Assembly (NCBI GenBank): GCA_018398585.1
Contig: JAGTTD010000001.1
Location: forward strand, 16,199,750 to 16,263,749
Length of the DNA: 64,000 bases
Reading direction: 5' to 3'
Origin: Simmondsia chinensis
Lineage: Eukaryota; Streptophyta; Magnoliopsida; Caryophyllales; Simmondsiaceae
Shown here piece after piece: positions 46,291 through 58,725 of the stretch. The notes under the pieces are model-generated. The model was given only the letters and a program-made list of their open reading frames with translations, did not search any database and was not told the DNA's origin. Numbering within the stretch: position 1 is the stretch's first letter; each line of letters opens with the position of its first letter. The position numbers and the translations under genes are program-made.

Positions 46291-46784
46291 TGTAATCACT
46301 TTCCTTAAGGTTTATTTCGGTATACGAAATATCCCAGCGGATACAACAATAACCAAATATAAAGTGAGAGTGTGCGAAGGGAGAGATTGAGTGAGATGTA
46401 GAGAGATTGATGTTTTACTTTCACAAGAACACAAACACTTTGAAAAACTTTCACACATTCAAAGTTTTCTCTCAATGTTCTTCCAATCTTTTCTCTCAAT
46501 CTTTTTGTGTTAAAAGCATATCTAAATCAGGGGGAATTCACGCATATATAAGTCTTAAGATGTCCCAAAAACATTGCAAAAAGAACCGCCAAAAACCTGG
46601 AAAAAAACCACGCAAAAATTGTCAAAACTGTCATGTGTGTCGCAACACACAGAGTGCCTCTGTGCGCTTTTGTAAAACAACTGTGCATCAACACACACCT
46701 CAAAAAAGCTTTAAACACTTAAACAAATACCAGGACAATCTCAAACGCATCTTATACACATATTAAACAAACATTTAGTACATA
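46291..46784 (-). repeat. LTR-like promoter region (minus strand), unclassified
   Basis: The minus strand has a TATA-like 'actttatatttgg' (about 46364-46352), a CT-rich start region upstream (46400-46380), and a 'ggctatgtaatcactttcc' block as in many plant LTR R-U5 regions. No paired LTR, PBS or PPT could be fixed. The overlapping frames 46407-46766 and 46527-46718 are probably chance. Confidence 0.3.
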
Positions 46785-49700
46785 TTTTGAAAATACATCA
46801 ATAGAAAGAAACTCTTTTTTTTTGGCAATGGAATGTGGATAAATTGAATAGTTGGAGTATTATATTTGCCTGTTGTCGTTCCATTATTCTCTGAATGTAT
46901 TGTAGTACGTATACTTTGTAGGACTTGGCAAAGGTCAATGCCTCCAAATGTTGATATGATTTCTCTAAATATTATAACAAACATGTGTCATATTTGCATT
47001 TTGGGGCCAAGAGTCATAAAATATTAGTGAAATCATAAAAAAGGGCAAAAATTACATGTTTAATGCAAGGAACTTGCAAAAAATGGGAATCAAACCAGAC
47101 GCATTGGAAATATAGATTTGAAAACCTATCATTTTAGGTAGCATCTATATTTGAAAATATAGACCATATAAAATATATTTGAAAACCTAGCATTTCAGGT
47201 AGCATCTTTATGTTAATATTTCAAGAATTTTCAATATATCGTAATTTTTTTTACTTACCATTTATTTTTTTGGTTTTCATTTTTTAGTGTTTTGAAAAAT
47301 TGTTTAAATCTATAATGGTTAGATTATATTAAACTAAATAAAGTCAGCTATCTATAATTGTTTGGATGAGGTTTACAGGAGCATTCTATCATAATATATT
47401 CTTCGTAATAGATTAGATAGATTAGATATATTGCTTTTCCTCTTTGTAAAGTTTTGGGGGTTTTTTTTAAGGGAGTTCTGCTCGTACGACATCATTTTAT
47501 GGAGTTTGTCATTTTTACCCCCTGCCTTTTCGTTTCTACCCTAGCAATGTAAATTCTGTTTTCTTTTGTTTTGAACCCTAACAAAACCCTAGCTGTCACC
47601 TAAGGCCTTGACCATGGTCTACCTCCTCCAATGAGGCTAGTGTTTTGTCAAGTCATGATCGTAATTTGAACTAATAGTAGTAAAGAGGGAGGTGTCATTT
47701 TCTGAAGAATGCATGGCCATGACATTGTGTTATTTGTTGTGAGTAACAGTGGTTTTTGTATATGTTTATGGCATACAAGTGTGTAATTGTAAAAACTTTC
47801 TAATTTGAGTTTCTAATTTTTTAATGCAATTTCGATTACTGAAGGTCATTGATGCTTCAATTTTGATTTATTAGAACAAAAATTGATTAATTGGAATAAT
47901 ATTTGACACTTAGACAATGTAGTGTATTTGAAAATAGAATCAAATTATATTGAATTTGATAATGAATGTGCTAATTTTGATGTTGCGTTCTAGGAGAAGG
48001 AGAAGGGAATTTTGGAGAGATTTTCATTCTCAATAATGCTTCAACTTAATTAATTCAACATTGTTACTGATTTTTATGTTATTGGAGTTGGAAGCCAAAT
48101 GAACCCCTTCTGAAATTATTAGATTTAGAAATTGATGGATTTTGGAGAAAAGGGGGTCTACAATAATATAGAAGACAGATAGATAGTAATATTAATATTA
48201 ATATTATTAATTTTATGTCTAACTTTTTTTCAAATTTCATTACTCTATTCCTTTTTTAAAGGTTCCCTTTTTCACTTATTCAATATGCTATGCCATGCAT
48301 CTTGCCCATGCGCCACACAGGTGGTGTATGGTTGTTTGGAAGTGGACATTGTTAGATGGATTCTAAATGTTTCTGTTTTGTACGGGGACGGTTCTATTTT
48401 ACCAGTTCCTTCCTAGTCGGTATTTTTCTCCACCAAACCTTTAGTTTTTGGAGCTTGTTTTAAATAATGTAGACCTAACTGCCATTTCCCTGCTATTTAT
48501 TTGAATTTTAGGCCAATGCCATCCATTTCTGGCAATGGAAGTAGATGTTAGCCATTGGTTGTGGCGGATGAAGTTTTTATCGATTGTGGGAGCTAAAGTG
48601 TCAAATAGGTAAATTAAGGTCCTTACCTTGAACGGAATACTCTTGACAGTATGTGGCTTGAAGGTTCTTGATGCGCACCATTCTTTTCTTCAATATTGTA
48701 GACGTCGTCGTACTTTAACATGTTTCTCATGATATATTGGGTTTGGGTAAGAGGCTTTGTGCCAATAGGAACGTTATGTTATTTCTTGTTTTTCTACTTT
48801 CCTTATAATTTAGGATATTTTTCAATTCAGTTACAGAATTTTTTATAGATTGATTATTAATTTGGGGTGTAATAATTTTTTGAAACTGACTATTAAGTTG
48901 GGTAGTAATTTACGTAATCAAATTAAATTTGATTTTATTGTTCTGTAACCGTCCTTATGCAATTATTTAGGAATGAGAGCATATATTGGTAGGGAATATA
49001 AACTTTGGGTTTACTCTTTTTTATGGTCTGGGAAATATAATGCCGCTCATATGAAAAATGCAAAAGTGGAATATGATTCTAACAATATATTGGCAACATA
49101 ATTAGAGTTTAATTATTTATTTTTCAAATAATGCTAACATGTGATACATGATTTCAAAATAAATAATTAAACTCTAATTATGTTACCAATATATTGTCAG
49201 AATCATATTCCATTTTTGCATTTTCATATGAGTGGCATTATATTTCCCACACTATAAAAAAGAGTAAACCCAAAGTTTATATTCCATACCAATATATGCT
49301 CTCATTCATTCTCCTTACCCCTAAATAATTGCATATGGACAGTTACAGAACCATAAAATCAAATTTAATTTGATTACGCAAATTACTACCCAACTTAATA
49401 GTAAGTTTCAAAAAATTATTACACCCCAAATTAATAATCAATCTATAAAAAATTATGCAACTGAAATGAAAAAATCCTAAATTATAAGGAAAGTAGAAAA
49501 ATAAGAAACAACATAGCGTTCCTATTGGCACAAAGCCTCTTACCCAAACCCAATATATCATGAGAAGCATGTTAAATTACGACGATGCCTACAAAATTGA
49601 AGAAAAGAATGGTGCACATCAAGAACCTGCATGCCACATACTATCAAGAGTATTCCATTCAAGGTAAGGATCTTAATTTACCTATTTGACACTTTAGCTC

Positions 49701-51495
49701 CCACAATCGATAAAAACTTCATCTGCCACAACCACCGGCTAACATCTACTTCCATTGCCAGAAATGGATGGTGTTGGCCTAAAATCCAAATAAATAGCAG
49801 GGAAATGGCAGTTAGGTCTACATTATTTAAAACAAGCCCCAAAAATTAAAGGTTTGGTGGAGAAAAATACCGACTAGGAAGGAATTGGTAAAATAGAACC
49901 ATCCCCATACAAAACAGCAACATTTAGAATCCATCGAACAATATCCACTTCCAAAAAACCATACACCACCTGTGTGGTGCATGGGTAAGATGCATGGCAT
50001 AACATATTGAATAAGTGCAAAAGGGAACTTTAAAAAAGGAAAATAGTAATGATATTTGAAAAAAGTTAGACATAGAATTAATGATATTAATATTACTATC
50101 TATCTATCTTCTATATTATTGCCGACCTCCCCTTTCTCCAAAATCCATCAATTCCTAAATCTAATAATTTCAGAAGGGGTTTATTCAATAATGTAAAAAT
50201 CAGTAACTAAATTGAATTAATTAAGTTGAAGCATTATTAAAATTGAAAATCTCTCCAAAACTCCCTTCTCCTTCTCCTAGAACATAACGTCAAAATTAGC
50301 ACATTCATTATCAAATTCAATACATTTTGATTCTATTTTCAAATACACTACATTGTATAAGTGTCAATTATTATTCCAATTAATCAATTATTGTTCTAAT
50401 AAATCAAAATTGAAGCATCAATGACCTTCAGTAACCGAAATTGCATCAAAAAAAATTAAAAATTCAAATCAAAAAGACTTTACAATTACACACTTTTATG
50501 CCATAAACATACACAAAACCCACTGTTACTCACAACAAAGAACACAATGTCATGGCCATGCATTCTTCTGAAAATGACACCTCCCTCTTTACTAGTATTA
50601 GTTCAAATTACGATCATGACTTGACCAAATACTAGCCTCATCAGAGGAGGCAGACCATGGTCAAGGCCTTAGGTGACAGCTAGGGTTTTGTTAGGGTTCA
50701 AAACATAAGAAAACATAATTTAAATTAGTTGGGTAGAAATGAAAAGGGAGGGGGTAAAAATGACAAACTCCATAAAATAATGTCATACGAGCAAAACTCT
50801 TTTAAAAAATACCCCCTAAATTTTACAAAGAGGAAAAGCAATATATCTAATCTATCTAATCTATGACGAAGAATATATTACGATAGAATGCTCCTGCAAA
50901 CCTCATCCAAACAGTTATAGATAGCTGACTTTATTTAATTTAATATAATCTAACCATTATAGAATTAAACAATTTTTCAAAACACTAAAAAATGAAAACC
51001 AAAAAAAATAAATGGTAAGTAAAAAAATATATTACGATATATTGAAAATTCTTGAAATATTAAAATAAAGATGCTTCCTGAAATGCTGGGTTTTCAAATA
51101 TATTTTATATGGTCTATATTTTCAAATATAGATGCTACCTAAAATGATAGGTTTTCAAATCTATATTTCCAATGCCTCAGGTTTGATTCCCATTTTTTGC
51201 AAGTTCCCAGCATTAAACATGAAAATTTTGCCCTTTTTTTATAATTTCACTAATATTTTATGATTCTTGGCCCCAAAATACAAATATGACACATATTTGT
51301 TGCAATATTTAGAGAAATCATAGCAACATTTGGAGGCGTTGACCTTTGCCAAGTCCTACAAAGTACACGTACTACAACACATTCAAAGAATAATGGAACG
51401 ACAACAAGTAAATATGATACTCCAACTATTCAATTTATCCCATTCCATTGCCAAAAAAAAAAAAAAAGAGTTTCTTTTTAGTATATTTCAAATCT
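46785..51495. repeat. 4.7-kb near-perfect palindrome (inverted repeat, 2.33-kb arms)
   Basis: The left arm 46785-49132 is the reverse complement of the right arm 51495-49165, with a loop of about 32 bases (49133-49164). Identity is about 94-95% in a 240-base sample beside the centre (48715-48960 against 49570-49330). Symmetry continues to the A/T-run and 'gagtttctt' blocks at both outer ends. No known transposase or retroelement protein lies inside. The mirrored 75-codon frame (49343-49570 minus; broken in the left arm) begins MLLMIYWVWV and is not recognised. It may be a foldback-type transposon or two inverted copies of an unknown element. Confidence 0.88.
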
Positions 51496-52113
51496 AATAT
51501 AGACTGTAACTAATGTTAATATACAACACACATGAGTATTTTCTTTACACACATGAGTTATTTTGTTTCAATTACATGGCTAATATAATTATATGAGTAT
51601 TTTCTAAAGGTTTATTTTTATTTTATTTCAAATCTACTAATTACATCAGATTTTATCCTACATGTACAAATTATTAGTTTTTTAACATGATTTCAGCAAC
51701 ACATGAGTATCTTCATTTAATGAAGTTTGTCCAAAAAGTGTAGATTGACACATAAATTGGGTCATTGTTAAGTAGTGTACATCAACATTCGGTGCCTTAG
51801 TGTTAAGTATTAATAATTTGAACTGAATAGTGGCAGTAAAGACCATAATACATAATACATAGTCCAATGTCATATAGATGTTAGAAATTTGAAGTTAAAG
51901 GAATTTTGCCAAATTGCAACATCGTAAAAATCCAAAGACTTCTACAGAAACCATTTCATTAAGCTTTACTTATTTTTTTTATTTATATGCAATTCATATA
52001 TGTGAAATAATTTCTCCCATAATAAACCAAATTAGGAACATGACTTAAAGCGATGCACCAAAAATAGAGAGGACAAAAAACACAACCCGTGCAGTGCACG
52101 GGATAAACCTATT
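51496..52113 (+). mobile_element. Candidate Helitron-like terminus
   Basis: Hairpin CCCGTGCAGTGCACGGG (52086-52102) followed by ATAAACCTATT, resembling a mutated CTAGT end. The hairpin resembles the one at 42721. The upstream boundary is unknown. The 51496-52085 stretch contains several 'catgagta/ttttct' repeats and no gene. Confidence 0.35.
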
Positions 52114-53960
52114 AATATATTATTGTTCACATCTTAAATGTAGTATATTCTATGGCAAACATTGTTCAATCTTTTCTGAATAAACTAATCAAACAAAAAG
52201 GAGATACAACAGACATCACCGATGAGCCGTCTTATGCCTTTCCTGATCAGATCCCTACTTTGGGAAAAAAAAAAAATTCAAGACCCAAGAGTCACTAGAG
52301 TTAGACACATAATCTAAAAATTAAGAGCGTGATAAATATTTAGCTTTCATCATTTGGACCCAATGATTCGTCGGTTGTGTAAGAATCTTCCAACCCAGCT
52401 TGCACAAACAAGCTTTATTGACTACAGCCATAAGACGAAAACCAGGACCACTCACCGATTTAGGTCTGCAAATCTTATTTTAGGAAACTATAGGAATACC
52501 TTTAGCCTCATTCGCTTTTTTTCCGGAAAAAGTTTCTACAAGCTTTATCAATCTCGAACGATATTGAATTTGGAATTCGAAAGCACTGCTTAGCATGAGC
52601 AGGAAGACTTTCTAAATTAGCTTGGATATGCACACCTCTTCCTGCTTTAGAGCAAAAGCGCTTTCCACAATGAGCGAATCAAAGTTTTGAATGAATTTAA
52701 ACACAAAACATAGAGAAAATTCTAAAATTTCACTCCCTAGTGGATAAATTCATGCATAAACAAATTACATGTAAGTAGATCTAGTATTTTACCTAATGTT
52801 GTGAGCCCTGCAATATTGAAGGGAGTTTTAGACGTACAAACGTCTACAGTTGTATGCACTAATGAACAGATGTATCCGATCTAACACCTTAGATCTTAGC
52901 AATGAGAAGAAGAGAAAACTCATAAAAAAAAAAAGAGCTCAAGGAAGTTGATTGTTTCCTCTTTCTCCAAAGGAGGCATCATCCTCTCTTCTTTTTCTCC
53001 CTTTTGATTTTTCTTTGCTTAGGTTTTTTTTTAAACCTTTATGATGATCAACTTTTTAAATATAAAACAAATCTCACATAGTGGCACCTTTGGTCTTTAG
53101 GAAACCCTTGGGGAGGGAGCCCCATGGAGGAAAAATAAAAGAGGGAGAAATTATGATAAGTTTATCCTTACATTATCTCTTCAGGTAATTTAAATCTTAT
53201 TTAAAATTTTTAGTATTTTTTAATTAAATTAAGAAATGAGCAATATTTTGTCCACTCCTTAAAACAATATTATTCATATGGAACCTTATATTAGATATGA
53301 ATAACAATCAACTCATCAATCACTGTAATTGTTAATATTCCAAAATTCCCCTTGTGGCTTCATAAGCCATATTTCGTTTTCATTTTTGTCTAGATGAATT
53401 AGGCATTATCTGATGCTTGTAAGACTACCTTAAAATCATCCCGAAGCTAAGCTAGGATTATTAGTCATTTTATCCAAGTAGATTTATATCAATTCTAACT
53501 TAAATAACAACACCCTTGGATTACATCGATCTAGTAGTATGTGCATGACTTGTTAGTTAAAGGTCAAGCCGATAGTATATATATGAATAGAGTGATCTCT
53601 AATCTAAGGCATCCGGTCAAACGTGTTTGAAACAATTACTCAAATTACAACCATGGGCATCGACTAATCGAAGTTGGCCTCTAGAAAGATACCCCAGTGA
53701 TTGGATGACATAAACGAACTAGTGCCATTGTTAGAACCTTTTGAATAGCAATTACCGTGCAAGATCATTTCGTCCATCATAATATGCTCGGAGTAAACCT
53801 TGGGTATGAATTACTATCAAATCGTTAATAGATTTCTACTACGATTCATACCATCACAATTACTCTCATAGGACCAGTTAAAAGATTCCACTCTTGTTGT
53901 TCATCTACCTTAGCCAAGGACTTTAAGAGATTGCATGGATGACAATTCATAGAGCATTTA
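52114..53960 (-). repeat. Possible LTR or leader DNA of a minus-strand retroelement, unclassified
   Basis: The minus strand has features of LTR R-U5/leader DNA: a TATA-like 'gttttatatttaaaaag' opposite 53048-53065 and an A/G-rich transcribed stretch with 'cctccatggggctccc' opposite 53111-53126. Frames such as 52354-52593 show no known domain. No pair of LTRs or protein blocks was found, so this remains tentative. Confidence 0.25.
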
Positions 53961-54535
53961 TCCAACCACGACAAGTGATAAATCCCTCAAGCTTCACTCA
54001 CTGACTTGATTATACACAATCTTACTTCTGCAATTCTTAGATCGTAGTAAAGCAAATATAAATATGAAAGAATCAACAGCCAGAACAGAAACACACAATA
54101 TATATGTGGGTCGGCACCTCAAAATGAGATCCTAGTCCACGCCTTTTTTTTTCTAGGGAAGATATTTGCACTAATAATTAAGTTTGTCTTTCCACTAATA
54201 ATCAAGTTTAAGAGTTACAGACCAAAATCCAAACACAAGAATCAAAGAATACATCCAGAAAAGCCGTTGAAGGACCAAGAAACTCTAATGAAGGTGAATG
54301 GAAAGCCTTGCACACATTTGAACATCCATAAGAACGCAAAGGGAAGGAGAAAAGGCAGAAACCCTGGAAAAGTCTCAACAAACATGAAGATGTGAACTTC
54401 AACAGTGAAAAGCCTCCCTTCTATACTCCCTCGTAGTAATCCGTTGCAATGTATGCGCGGTGCCGTCGTAGCCCTTCATTTCCATCAAATCAACGGACAA
54501 GATTTTCCAAAACAAACACAATCTCAGCCAGTGAG
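53961..54535 (-). repeat. Copia-type LTR end fragment (minus strand), tentative
   Basis: The minus strand around 54150-54100 reads 'ggcgtggactagg' followed by 'tgccgacccacata', similar to the 'gtggacgtagg...ccgaaccac' block common near the 3' ends of plant Copia LTRs. The 64-codon frame at 54402-54208 is judged non-coding. No complete element can be drawn. Confidence 0.35.
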
Positions 54536-56004
54536 AATGGAATTGGTGTCCTGAAAAACCCAATTAGTTAATTCTAAATATGAAATAAATAAATTTGTTT
54601 TATTTATTTATCGTATGATTATGTTTTACGAGTCAAACACGTGTATGATTGTTTTCTGAAACATTCCATGAGATGGATGTCGTCCAAGGTGACGTGTCAG
54701 ATTTGGTTTAAGTGGTTAATGAGATTGAAGCATGGATAGATTTAGATCAAACTAGTGATATGTTATCAAAATATATTCGTAGCCGGTGATAAGTTTGGAC
54801 AACTTGTCTGATAAGACTATAATGTGATACTTTTGATGACTTGTCTTGGTCATGTGGATAGGGATCCAGAGTAGTATGTAAGTGATATCTATAAGATTGG
54901 AACACTAAGCAGGACCACCCGAATTGGCTGTTTCTGTAACTTCTATCGGAAATAATTAATTCTATAAGACGATAACTCTAAATCAAGAAAACACTCTGAA
55001 TTCGTGCATGGATTATTCATTGCTTTAATGTGCTAAGAGATTAGTCAAAGTGCATTGACTTAAATCTTACATGCGTTGGGTAACCGCATAAAGTGTAGCA
55101 GGAACAGTTGTTTTATGTGGAATCTATAGTCTCTAATGAGATAAAGATATCCCCTTAGTTGATTCACAAGCATACCTACATATTCTAGAATCTTGACCAA
55201 AATATTCCAGATGTTTTGCATTTGGAATTAATATAGAAATTATTTCTGTATTATTGAATTATTCGAGAAGGATGAGTCGGGAACTCCAATGAGAGATGTG
55301 AGAAAAGTAATGATAGTAGTTAAATTTACATTTGCTCATGGATATCCGATAGAGGAGTTAGTTGTCGTAATAAAAGTTATTTGCGAAATTCTTGAGTGAA
55401 AATATTTAAATCTAGAGTGCGGTAAAACTTATTTAGCCCAATTAAGTTTTAAAAAAATTTTACTGAATGATAATCAATTGTTGTCATGAGATGGTAATCA
55501 GATTTGACTAATTTGGAGTTAGAGTTACATTGTCCCTTCACAAGTCTCAACTTAAGCATCATTTGAAAATATTTAAAATGAATAATAAGATGAATTATTT
55601 GTTCATGAAGTGAATATATTAATCTTGGTAAACATAATTCATGAGATGAATTAATTTTTCATAAGATGAATGAATTAATTTTATTAAATAATATTCATGA
55701 GATTAATTTTATATATGTAGGGATTTAGACAAAAAAAGTGAAATTCGTGTGCAGGGCCCGAAATTTGTGTACTCGCGTGATAACCAATGGAGGCAGGGCA
55801 CGTGTCACACCCACTGCAGCCTAGAGCTTAATCTATGCCATGTGGTGCGGATCTATGAGGGACTGACATGTGTCCTTCTACATTAGGCATCAGTGGTTGT
55901 GTTAGCTATCCGTGTCGATGCGAGGTGACCAATAAGGTAGCATCACGTGGCACATTATTTGTTTTTAAAACTGCGCATATTTCCCAGGTTGTACGATGTC
56001 GTTT
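54536..56004 (+). repeat. 5' LTR of Copia copy B, first part
   Basis: Starts GAATGGAATTGGTGTCC where the other LTRs have TGTTGGAATTGG, so its first bases are mutated. It matches LTR A (minus strand) and 63713 onwards. It is interrupted at 56004 by a solo LTR. Confidence 0.75.
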
Positions 56005-57835
56005 TATTGGAATTGATGTCCTAAAAAATCCAATTAGTTAGTTTTAAATATTTAATAAATAAAATTGTTTTATTTCTTTAGTGTCTGATTATATTTTACG
56101 AGTCAAACATTAGTGTAATTGTCTTCTAAAACGTTCCATGAGATTGACATAGCCCAAGATGACATGTCAGGATTAATTTAAATGGTCGATGAGATTGAGC
56201 CACAGATAGACTTTAGATCAAACTGTATATTTGTAACTGGTGATAAGTTTGGACAACTTGTCTGATAAGACTATAATATGATATTTTTGATAACTTGTCT
56301 TAGTCAAGTGAATAGGGATCAAAGAGTATCATGTTGATGTTGTCAATAAGATTGGAACACTGAGCAAGACCATCTAATTTAGTTGTTTTATTAACTGCTA
56401 TCAGAAATAATTAATTTCGTAAGACGATAACTCTAAATCCAGGAAATAAGTCTGAACTCATCAATGGATTGTTCGTTGCTTTGATGTATCAAAATGATTA
56501 GTCAAACTGTGTTGGCTTGAATCTTACGTTTGCTGGGTATGGAATCTATAGTCTCTAACGAAATAAACATGTCCCCTCAGTTAATTCACAAATATATGAA
56601 CAAATTCTAGTATTTTTGGCCAGAGTATTCCATGTGTTTGACATTTGGAATAAATACAAAAATTGTTTCTATATTGTTAAATTGTTCGAGAAGGGCGAGT
56701 CAAGAACTATAGGGAGAGATATGAGAAAAGTAACTAGTAGTTAAAGTTAATTTTGCTCACGGATATCTACTAGAGGGTTTAATTGTCACAATAAAAGTTA
56801 CTTGAAAAATTTTTGAGTGAATATATTTAATTGTAGAGTGCAGTAAAATTTATTTAGTGGAATTAAGTTTTTACTAAATGGTAATCGAATGTTATTATGA
56901 GATGATAATCAGATTTGACTCATTTGGAGCTAGAGTTAAATTGTCCCTGAAGTCCCTTCCTAAGCCTCAACTTAAGTACTGTTCAAAAATATTTAAATTG
57001 AATTTATGGGATGAACTATTTATTCATAAGAAGAATAAATTAATTTTTCTAAACATAATTCATGAGACTAATTATTTATTCATAAGCTGAATAAATTAAT
57101 TTTTACCAAATAATATTCATGAGATAAATTTATACATGTGGGAATTCAAAAAAAAAAAAAAAAGGGAAATCCCCTTTAAATCAGGCCAGGGTTCAGGTGC
57201 TTGCGTTCTGCCCAACCAGCATGCAGCACATGTCGCACGTTAGGCTAAGGCAACTAAGTGATCCACGGTAAAAGCCGCAAACCAATTGTAGTTCGACACG
57301 TGGCAGCTCTAGCGCGCCCCACATCTTCGATCTGTGTCTACAGGACGTAGCCATTCAGCTTTTGCCATGTGTCACTATTTTCTATATAAATATATGCGTG
57401 TTATTAGCCGTGATAAATAATGATTGTAAGTTTTGGAACCTAATTTTCTCCCACGATGAAAATCCTAAAATTGTTATAAATATTTTTTGGGAGCCCAAAC
57501 TCACAGTGGAAGAAGAAGTCATTGCGAAGAAGACATTCTTCCAATTTCAGCTCTTCAAGTCATAATCGGGATTCGCGCTTCAGATATGTTTAATTAAATA
57601 TTTGATATTTAATTTATTTTCCTTTATCTCGTTAATTTTACATGCCATGTTTATATTTATTTTATTTAATATTTTTTATTTGTCATATTATGAACCCATT
57701 AGAGTAAAATCCAGAACTAATTAAATCATTTTATTAGGTCATGAGTTTAGATTTAAAATTAAGAATTTTGAATTGGTTTTTTGCTACAACCGCTTAAGCC
57801 AATCTAGTGACAATTTTTTAAATATTTTCCCAACA
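56005..57835 (+). repeat. Solo LTR of the same Copia family, nested in the 5' LTR of copy B
   Basis: 1831 bp from TATTGGAATTGATG (first G mutated) to CCCAACA at 57835, covering a complete LTR. After it the interrupted LTR resumes at the corresponding point (compare minus strand opposite 35700-35640). The flanking 5 bases CGTTT and ATTTT are compatible with a decayed target duplication. No internal sequence remains, as expected after recombination between two LTRs. TATA-like 'tatataaatata' at 57381-57392. Confidence 0.75.
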
Positions 57836-58395
57836 ATTTTGAACGTTTTTAGTAACACATTATTTTGTTAATTTTTGAATCCCACATCGACTTGAAATTT
57901 TTTTTATCCAAGGCCTATTATGAATAGGGGTCTTTTGGGTTTAGTTTAGGATACGAAGAACTCTATGAAAAATATGATTTTTCAAAAAATTAAAAGGTGA
58001 AATTTCTTTTTGAAATTCTTCCTGAATAAATATTTTTGGGAGCCCACACCGTGGTGCTAGAAGAGGTTATTGCAAAGAAGACCTTAGGGTGTCAAGAAAA
58101 TCTTATTCTAATTTCAGATCTTTAAGTCGGTCTTAGGATTCAAGCTCCAGATATGTTTTAATTAAATATTTGATATTTAATTTATTTTCCTTTATTTCGT
58201 TTATTTTACATATCATGATTATATTTGTCTTATTCGATACTTTTTGTTTGTCATATTATAAGCCTATTAGAGTAATATCTAATCTAATGAAATAGTTTAA
58301 TTAGGTTAGGGCTTTAGATTAAAAATTAAGAATTTTAAATTGGTTTTCTGCTGCACCCGTTCTAGTCAATTTAGGAAATATTTTTGAAATATGTG
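57836..58395 (+). repeat. 5' LTR of Copia copy B, second part
   Basis: Continuation of the LTR after the solo LTR: 'tcccacatcg', TATA-like 'tattatgaatagggg' near 57917, and the U5 block ending 'gctgcacccgttctag' near 58368. It repeats 57480-57790 of the solo LTR. Confidence 0.75.
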
Positions 58396-58700
58396 ATACA
58401 GAATAAATAAGCTAATCACGTGTTCGACATGCAATTAACTAGTGTTTTAGTAGATAGCCTTATACTAGTGATAATATAGGTAATTTTACCTTTTATTACG
58501 TAATTAGGATATTATTAGTATTAGTTAGTAAGTCCCCCTCCCTTTATTCTATAAATAAAGGGAAATTAGGTTGTAATAAAGTAATAATTTTAGAATGTTA
58601 ACAACTCTCATTCTCCCCCTTACTATTCTCTCTCTCCCCCTCAATTTCTTCTCTATCTCCCCCAATTTCTATATCGATGCAGTTTTAATTGTATAAATAC
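58396..58700 (+). mobile_element. 0.3-kb insert near the end of LTR B (LTR-like, other family)
   Basis: Not present at the equivalent site of LTR A or the solo LTR. Begins TGTGATACAG, has 'ctataaataaaggg' (58550-58563), then a CT-rich stretch, all typical of a short Copia LTR. Its exact right end is unclear; the alternative is that it ends at 58710 and owns the primer site that follows. Confidence 0.5.
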
Positions 58701-58712
58701 GTTCCCAACAAT

Positions 58713-58725
58713 TGATATCAGAGCC
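58713..58725 (+). promoter_or_regulatory. Primer binding site (tRNA-Met), one mismatch
   Basis: TGATATCAGAGCC, two bases after CCCAACA of the LTR end; the canonical sequence has GG at positions 2-3. Confidence 0.75.

Noticed and set aside
46407..46766. 119-codon frame with Cys/Lys/His-rich stretch (CKKNRQKPGKK, CQNCHVC)
   Set aside because: It looked like a possible zinc-binding peptide, but the sequence is a repeat-like LTR promoter region with an overlapping frame on the other strand, and no known domain.
49343..49570. 75-codon hydrophobic frame in the right arm of the palindrome
   Set aside because: The equivalent frame in the left arm is interrupted after about 40 codons, so there is no sign of protein-level conservation.
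54208..54402. 64-codon minus-strand frame with a signal-peptide-like start
   Set aside because: It lies just upstream of an LTR-end-like block and probably belongs to LTR or leader DNA; no homologue recognised.
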